A stretch of 5,742 nt of DNA, taken from assembly GCA_022707725.1 (NCBI GenBank), contig JAKJAB010000051.1, positions 1-5,742 on the forward strand, in the 5' to 3' direction. The position numbers and the translations under genes are program-made. The notes under the pieces are model-generated. The model was not told the DNA's origin and made no database searches. It worked only from the letters and a program-made list of their open reading frames with translations. The DNA is from Chloroflexota bacterium (GTDB lineage: Bacteria > Chloroflexota > Anaerolineae > B4-G1 > SLSP01). Positions 1-4,608 of the stretch are shown in pieces (position 1 is the first letter of the stretch; every line of letters begins with the position of its first letter).

Positions 1-237
1 GGCATCCGCGAGGCGCTGCGCGCGATTCACACGGCGCACGCGCTGGGGATGCAGGTGATGTTGAGCTGTATGATCGAAAGCTCCGTCGGCGTGACGGCAG
101 CGGCGCACCTGTCCCCCCTCTGCGAATTGGCCGACCTCGACGGGCCGCTGTTGGTGCGCAACGATCCCTTCGCTGGTGTGACCTACGAAGGCGCGCGGTT
201 GTGCCTGCCCGACCTTCCCGGCATTGGGGTGATGTGA
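1..237 (+). CDS. Dipeptide epimerase (L-Ala-D/L-Glu epimerase-like, enolase superfamily), C-terminal part only
   Basis: Only the last 78 residues and the TGA stop are in the window; the start lies upstream. The fragment reads like the end of a muconate-lactonizing/L-Ala-D/L-Glu epimerase barrel: 'GIREALRAIHTAHALGM', then the 'SCMIESSVGVTAAAHLS' strand-helix segment, then 'DLDGPLL', and a final Pro-Gly-rich strand ending 'PGIGVM'. In characterised family members the Asp-x-Asp pair (here D45 and D47 of the fragment) contacts the amino group of the dipeptide. The catalytic lysines and metal ligands are upstream and cannot be checked. The family makes cytoplasmic enzymes that epimerise dipeptides, often in murein peptide recycling. 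The exact dipeptide preference here is inferred only at family level. The next gene starts 132 nt downstream, so co-transcription is uncertain. Another MLE-subgroup enzyme is the main alternative. Confidence 0.85.
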   Translation, partial: GIREALRAIHTAHALGMQVMLSCMIESSVGVTAAAHLSPLCELADLDGPLLVRNDPFAGVTYEGARLCLPDLPGIGVM

Positions 238-293
238 TTTGCTATTTTGAGACTGCGCTTGTCACGAAGCTAACGTTGGAGTATCATTGAGAA

Positions 294-322
294 GTAGCAT
301 CGTACAAATACGGGGCTATACT
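294..322 (+). promoter_or_regulatory. Weak sigma70-type promoter candidate for the 370-2422 genes
   Basis: A TATACT -10 box lies at 317-322. The sequence 17 nt upstream (GTAGCA, 294-299) matches the TTGACA -35 consensus at only three of six positions. TTGAGA at 287-292 is a better hexamer but lies 24 nt away, too far for a normal spacer. The -10 box sits inside a small perfect palindrome (CTATA-C-TATAG, 316-326). Transcription from here would begin near 329 and leave a leader of about 40 nt before the ATG at 370. The rest of the 238-369 gap shows no terminator or small gene that I can support. Confidence 0.35.
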
Positions 323-369
323 ATAGGGGAATAGCACAGCAGAACCTACCGGTACAGTGAAAGGATCCT

Positions 370-1317
370 ATGAAAGCGTTAAGCCGGGGACAGAGAATCG
401 TCTTACTCGTCTTGGCCGTTCTGGACGTGGGTGTGATCGCGGGCCTGGGCAGCATCGTCGTCCGTTCGATGCGGGCGCCGCTACCCACCCCCATCGTCCA
501 GCCGGTGCTCACGCCCACCGCACTCGATAGGCCGCTCGAGGTGGCCACGTGGACGCCGACGCCGGAACCCACCGCGCGCCCGACAGTGCCACCCCGCGCC
601 ACCAACACCGCCACGCCCACCGCCACGCCCTTCCCCACGCACACCCCGACGCCCACCTCCACCCCCAGACCGCTCCCCACGGCGGGGCCGGTTCCACTCG
701 ACAACGCGGATTTCGACAATATCATGCCCAACCGCATCCCGGGATGGCAATGGTATGCTTACGTCAACTACAAGAGCGGCGCGAGCGATCTGCAGAACTC
801 CTTCGCCGAACCTATCTTTACTGCCGCCGATGATCCGGCGCGCTGGATCAGCGGGTCGACCCTGAAAGTAGAAACGATCCGCTGGGTCAAGTTCCGCACG
901 TGGGTCCACCAGACTGTGACCGTCACCGCGGGCAGCAGCGTGCAGTTCAGCATCAAGGTCAACGCCTTCTCATCGATAGATCGGTTGATCGTCAAAGCCG
1001 GCGTCGATCCCACCGGACAGCCGCACTGCGACAACGTTCACTGGGGAGAAACGAGAAACATCAACCAGGACGACGGCACCGTCACGCTGACGTCGCCCAG
1101 AGTCGTCGTCGCGCCGGTCGTGGACAAGCGCACGCCTACACCCACCGCTACCCCGGACCCATTGGAACGGGAAACGCCTGCGCCAGTGGCGACCACAGAA
1201 GAAACCGAAATCTGGGGCAGGGTAACCATTTGCTTTTACGCCGAACCTGCATATCCCGACGTCAACAACGCCGCCTTCTTCGATCAAGCCGTATTGATCG
1301 CTGTACCGCCGCGCTAG
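370..1317 (+). CDS. Membrane-anchored extracytoplasmic protein with Thr/Pro-rich stalk and beta-sandwich-like domain, function unknown
   Basis: This 315-residue protein has a short basic N-terminus, one hydrophobic segment (about residues 10-31, with an Asp at 19) and then Arg-containing sequence. That pattern suggests an uncleaved signal anchor with the rest outside the membrane. Residues 37-109 are a Pro/Thr/Ala-rich stalk with TPTP-type repeats, typical of surface proteins in Chloroflexota. Residues 110-315 look like one beta-rich domain: it opens 'LDNADFDN...IPGWQW' and closes 'NNAAFFDQAVLIAV', resembling carbohydrate-binding or jelly-roll modules. A second Thr/Pro stretch (about 254-276) interrupts it. 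Two cysteines (C220, C288) could pair. No catalytic motif is visible, so sugar or wall binding is only a guess. AAAGGA at 360-365 supports the ATG at 370. The oxidoreductase gene follows after 31 nt without a terminator, so the two may be co-transcribed. Confidence 0.8.
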   Translation: MKALSRGQRIVLLVLAVLDVGVIAGLGSIVVRSMRAPLPTPIVQPVLTPTALDRPLEVATWTPTPEPTARPTVPPRATNTATPTATPFPTHTPTPTSTPRPLPTAGPVPLDNADFDNIMPNRIPGWQWYAYVNYKSGASDLQNSFAEPIFTAADDPARWISGSTLKVETIRWVKFRTWVHQTVTVTAGSSVQFSIKVNAFSSIDRLIVKAGVDPTGQPHCDNVHWGETRNINQDDGTVTLTSPRVVVAPVVDKRTPTPTATPDPLERETPAPVATTEETEIWGRVTICFYAEPAYPDVNNAAFFDQAVLIAVPPR

Positions 1318-1338
1318 CCAGCATATTCGCGAGAACAT

Positions 1339-1345
1339 AAGGAGG
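1339..1345 (+). promoter_or_regulatory. Strong Shine-Dalgarno site for the oxidoreductase gene
   Basis: AAGGAGG is close to a perfect anti-16S match, but only 3 nt separate it from the ATG at 1349, shorter than the usual 5-9 nt. The next in-frame ATG is far into the gene, beyond the dinucleotide-binding motif, so 1349 remains the best start. Confidence 0.7.
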
Positions 1346-1348
1346 AAT

Positions 1349-2422
1349 ATGTCAACGCTATCAGATACTTACGATTCGGTCGTCGTCGGCGCGGGCCTTA
1401 CCGGAGCCCTTGTCGCCCACCAGCTCGCCGAAGCCTCCCAGAGCGTCGTCGTTCTGGAAGCCAAGCGTGCGCCCGGCAGCACGGCGGCCAAAAGCACGGG
1501 AGTAGCGTTCCTCGGCACACCGGAACCTTACGCCGCCCTGCAAACGCGCCTGGGCGCCGATGAGGGGCGCCAGGTCTGGAAACTGACCCGGCGGAATCTC
1601 GATATGCTCACCGCGACTGTGCAAAACGCCCACCAGCAGGCCACGCCAGTCGGAAGCCTGCGCGTCACCGCCGATGCCGCCGAAGCAGTCCTGTTACAGG
1701 AATCCGCGGTTCTGCTGCGGCAAGACCTGTACGCCGCCGAGATAGACGACGCCACGGACTATGGCTTCCAGGTCGGCCTGCGCACCGCCGAGGACCTGGC
1801 CTTCGACCCGGAGGCGCTCACGGCTGCGCTGCTCGACCATCCCAACATCACCGTCGAGTACGAGACCGAAGTCCAGGCAATTCGGCAGGCGCAACGCCCG
1901 ACAGAGACTGCGACGCTCAGCATCTGGGCGCGCAAGCACTATCTCCACGCGAAAAACGTCATCCTCGCCAGCGGAGCACACGCTGCGCGTCTGTGTCCGA
2001 GCCTGACCGACATCGTCAAGCCGCTGGCTATGCACGCCATCGACCTGCGCACCACAGCGGCATTGCCCACACCGTTGATCATTCATCAAGGGCACGTCGT
2101 CGTCCAGGCGCACGGGGCCAACTGGCGGATGGTCGGTTGGAGCGACACCGAAGAAGACATCTTGCCCATGATGACCGGCGTCGCGCAGCAGCTCTGCCCA
2201 GATGCACCTGTCGCCGCCCGTCATTCCTGGTGGACGGCGCAGAGTGTTGATGGATTGCCGGTGGTGGGCGAAGCGCCAGATATGCCGAACGTGTACATCG
2301 TCAATGGGCTGGGGCCGTGTGGTTGGAGTTGGGTCTGCGTTGCCGTAGATCGGCTGATCGGCGCGCTGTTGCATGGCGAGAAGATCGGGATGCTGGCGCT
2401 GAACCGGTTCGCGCAGGATTAG
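1349..2422 (+). CDS. FAD-dependent oxidoreductase, DAO (D-amino-acid oxidase/glycine oxidase) family
   Basis: The 357-residue protein begins with a Rossmann FAD-binding motif, 'VVVGAGLTG' (residues 11-19), with the ribose-binding acid at E37 in 'VVVLEAK'. A second flavin-contact segment reads 'NVILASGAHAARL' in the middle of the chain. The C-terminus has the family's usual pair of motifs: 'SVDGLPVVGEAP' (about 299-310) and 'NVYIVNGLGPCGWSWVCVA' (about 314-332). Length and motif order fit cytosolic DAO-type amine or amino-acid oxidases and dehydrogenases. The Arg that binds the substrate carboxylate in glycine oxidase ('GLRP..' before the Asp-Gly) seems to be replaced by Thr or another residue in 'WWTAQSVDG'. 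The substrate may therefore not be a simple amino acid; this rests on alignment by eye. It probably shares a transcript with the membrane-anchored protein 31 nt upstream. The substrate cannot be named from sequence. Confidence 0.85.
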   Translation: MSTLSDTYDSVVVGAGLTGALVAHQLAEASQSVVVLEAKRAPGSTAAKSTGVAFLGTPEPYAALQTRLGADEGRQVWKLTRRNLDMLTATVQNAHQQATPVGSLRVTADAAEAVLLQESAVLLRQDLYAAEIDDATDYGFQVGLRTAEDLAFDPEALTAALLDHPNITVEYETEVQAIRQAQRPTETATLSIWARKHYLHAKNVILASGAHAARLCPSLTDIVKPLAMHAIDLRTTAALPTPLIIHQGHVVVQAHGANWRMVGWSDTEEDILPMMTGVAQQLCPDAPVAARHSWWTAQSVDGLPVVGEAPDMPNVYIVNGLGPCGWSWVCVAVDRLIGALLHGEKIGMLALNRFAQD

Positions 2423-2466
2423 CCGCGACCAGGGCAAAGCCGCGCGGTATCGGAATTTATAGGCTG

Positions 2467-2475
2467 TGATATACT
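2467..2475 (+). promoter_or_regulatory. Extended -10 promoter for the response regulator-kinase operon
   Basis: TGA-TATACT combines the extended -10 TGN (2467-2469) with a near-consensus hexamer (2470-2475). There is no convincing -35 box; the 17-nt-spaced hexamer at 2447-2452 is GTATCG. An extended -10 element can work without one. Initiation near 2482 would give a leader of about 20 nt containing the AGGAAAGGAA ribosome-binding site (2484-2493). Confidence 0.55.
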
Positions 2476-2500
2476 GAACTGGTAGGAAAGGAACATATCG

Positions 2501-3229
2501 ATGTCAAAAAAGCCGGCAAGCCAAGCTACTCCGTTAAAGGTCGTCGTGGTCGACGATCACCCCTTCTTTCGCCAGGGCGTGCGCGATGTATTGGACAAAG
2601 AGACCGATATCGATGTGATTGCCGAAAGTGGTGATGGGCAAGAGGCGCTCGATTTGTTGCGCACGACGCAACCGGATGTTGTGCTCATGGATGTGAACCT
2701 GCCCACGATGAACGGCTTGCAGGTGACCCAGAAACTTAAAACCCAATGCCCCGACATCAACGTCATCATCCTCACAGCCTACGACGACGAGGAACAAATT
2801 TACCACGCGATCCGCATCGGGGCCTCGGCCTACTTCGCCAAAGACGTGGATCCCAACCATTTGTTGGATACCGTGCGAACCGTCGCCGAGGGCTACTACG
2901 TCATCGCTGGCAAACGGATGACGCCGGGCCAGGCCGAGCAATGGCTGTTGGAACGGTATCGGCGTTACGGCCTCAAGCCCGAGGATACCACTTTTTCGCC
3001 GCTCACCGACCGTGAGATGGAGATCCTCGCATTGATCATCGAAGGATTGAGCAACAAAGAAATCGCATTCCGGCTGAGCATCAGCCAACAGACCGTTAAA
3101 AATCACATCACCTCCATCCTTGCCAAACTTAACCTGGCCGACCGCACCCAGGCCGCCATCTACGCCCTACGTCATGGCTGGGTGCGCTTGCCACGCGAAG
3201 AGGATGCACCAACGTCACCTAGTGTATAG
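2501..3229 (+). CDS. NarL/DegU-type response regulator (REC plus LuxR-type HTH)
   Basis: This 242-residue DNA-binding regulator has two domains. The receiver domain (about residues 12-130) keeps all key residues: acidic pair D18/D19, phospho-acceptor D64 in 'VVLMDVNLP', T92, and K114 in 'AYFAKD'. The C-terminal LuxR/GerE helix-turn-helix (about 168-228) reads 'LTDREMEILALIIEGLSNKEIA' followed by the recognition helix 'SISQQTVKNHITSIL'. The linker is longer than usual and includes a helical, charged segment (about 141-158, 'TPGQAEQWLLERYRRYG'). The ATG at 2501 has a good ribosome-binding site 8 nt upstream. The paired kinase gene begins 15 nt after the stop, so they form an operon. Phosphorylation by that kinase is expected from the pairing, but see the finding on the kinase. 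Targets are unknown; no obvious operator repeat stands out in the gene's own short leader. Confidence 0.95.
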   Translation: MSKKPASQATPLKVVVVDDHPFFRQGVRDVLDKETDIDVIAESGDGQEALDLLRTTQPDVVLMDVNLPTMNGLQVTQKLKTQCPDINVIILTAYDDEEQIYHAIRIGASAYFAKDVDPNHLLDTVRTVAEGYYVIAGKRMTPGQAEQWLLERYRRYGLKPEDTTFSPLTDREMEILALIIEGLSNKEIAFRLSISQQTVKNHITSILAKLNLADRTQAAIYALRHGWVRLPREEDAPTSPSV

Positions 3230-3244
3230 CCACGGAGAGATAAA

Positions 3245-4297
3245 ATGACCGAAAATACTTGGGATCAATTTGTCGAAGTGTGCCATCGCGGCAGCGAACA
3301 GGTCAAGAAAGAGCTGAAAGAAGTGGATATGCTCATCCAGCAGACGTCTGTCGAGGTGGATCGCATTATGCAAGCGAACTCCCGTGCGGTCGCCCGCGCG
3401 CGGCAGATCGAATCCTCGTTCGACACCACGCCCAGAGAGGACATCAAGTCAGCCTACGACTCGTTGATCGAGAACCAGCGGCGGCTCTTCACGATGCGTG
3501 GTCAGTTGGAAAAACTGCAAAGCGACCAGAAGAATCTCACCCGCCTGGCCGAACTGTACCAGACCATCCTGGAAAACACCGCTCCGGAAGAGATCGATGT
3601 CGCCGAAGCCATCGGCCTCGATAGACCCGCTGCGCCGCAGGCTATGGTCGTCAGCATCATCGAGGCTCAGGAACAAGAACGTCTGCGCCTCTCCCGCCAG
3701 ATGCATGATGGTCCGGCCCAGGCGCTCACCAACCTGGTCCTCCAGGCCGAAATTTGCGAACGGCTCTTCGACAGAGACCCGGCGCGGGCGAAGGATGAGT
3801 TGTCCGAGTTGAAGAAGAACGTGGTCAACACCTTCAAATCCGTAAAAGGCTTCATCTTCGATTTGCGGCCGATGATGTTGGATGACCTGGGTCTGGCGCC
3901 CACCTTGCGTCGCTATGTCGAAGGGACCAAAGAAACGGGCTATACCGGGCTTAGCCTGCACATCACCGGCAAAGGCCGGCGTCTGGCCACGCACAAGGAA
4001 GTCACCATTTTCCGCGTGGTTCAGGCGCTGATCCATCTGGGACGCGAGCAGAGTCGGGCAAGCAGCATCAACGTCGTCATGGACATTGGCGACAGCCAGG
4101 TGACGGTAACCATCGAGGACAACGGCAGCGGTTTCGAACTCGACGAAAATCTGACCACCCCGGATGCCGTGCGCCTCAACCTGCCGACGTACCGCGAGCG
4201 CATCGAAATGCTTGGCGGGAAAATCTTCTTCAACAGCACGCCTGGCCAGGGATTGCGCGTGAATTTCTCATTGCCGGCTGAACCTGTCGAGCCGTAA
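3245..4297 (+). CDS. Soluble DegS-like histidine kinase (HisKA_3 family) with degenerate ATP-binding motifs
   Basis: This 350-residue protein has no transmembrane segment or signal peptide, so it should be cytoplasmic. Residues about 12-112 form a long charged coiled coil resembling the DegS sensory domain ('REDIKSAYDSLIENQRRL' and following). The HisKA_3 dimerisation domain contains the H box 'EQERLRLSRQMHDGPAQ' with phospho-acceptor H154 and the adjacent D155. The X-box-like 'FDLRPMMLDDLGLAPTL' follows at 205-221. The ATPase domain keeps 'IEDNGSGF' (290-297) and 'YRERIEMLGG'. By alignment with the family pattern 'FRIVQEALTN', the N box here is 'FRVVQALIHL', with A261 and L265 in place of the conserved Glu and Asn. 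The G2 box Gly-x-Gly-Leu is replaced by 'RLNL' (310-313). ATP binding may be weakened or absent. GGAGAGA at 3234-3240 supports the ATG. The regulator gene lies 15 nt upstream in the same operon. Confidence 0.9.
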   Translation: MTENTWDQFVEVCHRGSEQVKKELKEVDMLIQQTSVEVDRIMQANSRAVARARQIESSFDTTPREDIKSAYDSLIENQRRLFTMRGQLEKLQSDQKNLTRLAELYQTILENTAPEEIDVAEAIGLDRPAAPQAMVVSIIEAQEQERLRLSRQMHDGPAQALTNLVLQAEICERLFDRDPARAKDELSELKKNVVNTFKSVKGFIFDLRPMMLDDLGLAPTLRRYVEGTKETGYTGLSLHITGKGRRLATHKEVTIFRVVQALIHLGREQSRASSINVVMDIGDSQVTVTIEDNGSGFELDENLTTPDAVRLNLPTYRERIEMLGGKIFFNSTPGQGLRVNFSLPAEPVEP

Positions 4298-4318
4298 AGG
4301 GTAAACTGGGCCTTTTTT
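4296..4318 (+). terminator. Possible weak intrinsic terminator of the regulator-kinase operon
   Basis: AAAGG (4296-4300, overlapping the kinase stop codon) can pair with CCTTT (4311-4315) around a 10-nt loop, followed by the rest of a six-T run (4313-4318). The stem is only 5 bp and three pairs are A-T, so it is weak. It lies where an operon terminator is expected, and the stronger hairpin at 4362-4399 could serve as a backup for read-through. Confidence 0.3.
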
Positions 4319-4323
4319 CCTAC

Positions 4324-4353
4324 TTGACAAATGCCGGTTAGTTGTGCTATAGT
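4324..4353 (+). promoter_or_regulatory. Near-consensus sigma70 promoter P1 (TTGACA-18-TATAGT, extended -10)
   Basis: A perfect -35 box TTGACA (4324-4329), an 18-nt spacer and a TATAGT -10 (4348-4353) preceded by TGC (extended -10) make this the best promoter in the window. Initiation is predicted around 4359-4362, exactly at the foot of the terminator hairpin starting at 4362. It therefore drives either a very short RNA or an attenuated transcript toward the sigma factor gene. Confidence 0.8.
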
Positions 4354-4358
4354 AGGAT

Positions 4359-4400
4359 GCGAAGAGCACACGGTGGCCTTGCTACCGGTGCTCTTTTTTA
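4359..4400 (+). ncRNA. Predicted RNA of about 40 nt from P1, consisting almost only of a terminator hairpin
   Basis: The unit is bounded by the predicted start of promoter P1 and by the T-run of the terminator at 4362-4399. It leaves no room for a coding sequence or ribosome-binding site. It could be a tiny regulatory RNA, the aborted form of a longer sigma-factor mRNA, or a by-product of a promoter lying just ahead of an upstream operon's terminator. No RNA family is recognised. The boundaries are predictions. Confidence 0.4.
4362..4399 (+). terminator. Strong rho-independent terminator just downstream of P1
   Basis: AAGAGCAC (4362-4369) pairs fully with GTGCTCTT (4388-4395). After a single bulged A (4370), CGGTGGC (4371-4377) pairs with GCTACCG (4381-4387), with one G-T wobble, closing a 3-nt CTT loop. 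That gives 15 pairs with one bulge, running into six T residues (4394-4399). The T-run is on the + side only, so it terminates rightward transcription. It may end P1 transcripts, read-through from the kinase operon, or both. Confidence 0.85.
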
Positions 4401-4468
4401 AGGCAATTTTCAACCGGCAGGATGACGCTCACGCACAGCGCATATCCTGTTGAGTTATTCGCAAAGAT

Positions 4469-4496
4469 TTGACAAGCCACCGGATTGGAATATGCT
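4469..4496 (+). promoter_or_regulatory. Promoter P2 of the sigma factor gene (TTGACA-16-TATGCT)
   Basis: A perfect TTGACA -35 (4469-4474) and a TATGCT -10 (4491-4496) are separated by 16 nt. Transcription should start near 4503 and give a leader of about 100 nt before the TTG start at 4606. P2 lies downstream of the terminator at 4362-4399, so it can supply sigma mRNA independently of P1. Inverted repeats overlap the -10 box (separate entry). Confidence 0.65.
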
Positions 4497-4514
4497 GATA
4501 GCATAACGCATATT
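4489..4514 (+). repeat. Overlapping inverted repeats on the P2 -10 box, candidate operator
   Basis: TATGCT (4491-4496) and AGCATA (4500-4505) form a 6-bp inverted repeat with a 3-nt centre. AATATGC (4489-4495) also pairs with GCATATT (4508-4514) as a 7-bp inverted repeat. The left arm is thus shared by two alternative partners and contains the -10 hexamer. CGCATAT occurs at 4507-4513 and again at 4439-4445, upstream of P2. The layout suits a repressor site, but no binding protein can be named. Confidence 0.45.
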
Positions 4515-4521
4515 ACCCTTT

Positions 4522-4559
4522 ACCGGGGACCGGACGGTCTGGTCATACCTTGCGCCGGT
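4522..4559 (+). other. Structured 5' leader of the sigma factor mRNA
   Basis: GACCGGA (4528-4534) pairs with TCTGGTC (4538-4544), with one G-U pair, around a CGG loop. ACCGG (4522-4526) can pair with CCGGT (4555-4559) outside it. It is followed by an A-rich stretch with three AATCAA copies (4565-4570, 4574-4579, 4578-4583) that should be single-stranded before the ribosome-binding site. There is no T-run, so it is not a terminator. No riboswitch class is recognised. Confidence 0.4.
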
Positions 4560-4589
4560 GGGGCAATCAAAGTAATCAATCAACAACTG

Positions 4590-4608
4590 GTGAGGAATTT
4601 CAAGATTG
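4590..4608 (+). promoter_or_regulatory. Ribosome-binding site deciding a TTG start for the sigma gene
   Basis: GTGAGGA (4590-4596) lies about 10 nt before TTG at 4606. An in-frame TGA at 4591-4593 blocks any start farther upstream. The ATG codons at 4616 and 4619 are out of frame and run into TAG at 4625. The first in-frame ATG is near 4840, inside region 1.1, so TTG is the best initiation codon. Confidence 0.65.

Noticed and set aside
347..354. TACCGGTA palindrome upstream of the anchored protein gene, with CTACCGGT repeated in the terminator at 4382-4389
   Set aside because: An 8-nt match in 5.7 kb can arise by chance, and the second copy is explained by the hairpin stem.
616..672. C/A-rich repetitive stretch as a possible DNA repeat or CRISPR-like array
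   Set aside because: The periodicity follows Thr and Pro codons of the stalk, with no constant repeat-spacer pattern.
321..737. Long minus-strand open frame with a Val/Gly-rich product opposite the start of the anchored protein gene
   Set aside because: Its Val-Gly repeats are the antisense reading of the Thr/Pro repeat codons; it has no ribosome-binding site and resembles no protein.
2423..2447. CCGCG/CGCGG inverted repeat after the oxidoreductase stop as a terminator
   Set aside because: The stem is 5 bp with a 15-nt loop and no T-run, so it is too weak to call.
4331..4453. Small + strand open frame of 40 codons beginning ATGCCGGTT
   Set aside because: It begins inside the P1 spacer, upstream of the predicted transcript start, has no ribosome-binding site, and runs through the terminator hairpin.
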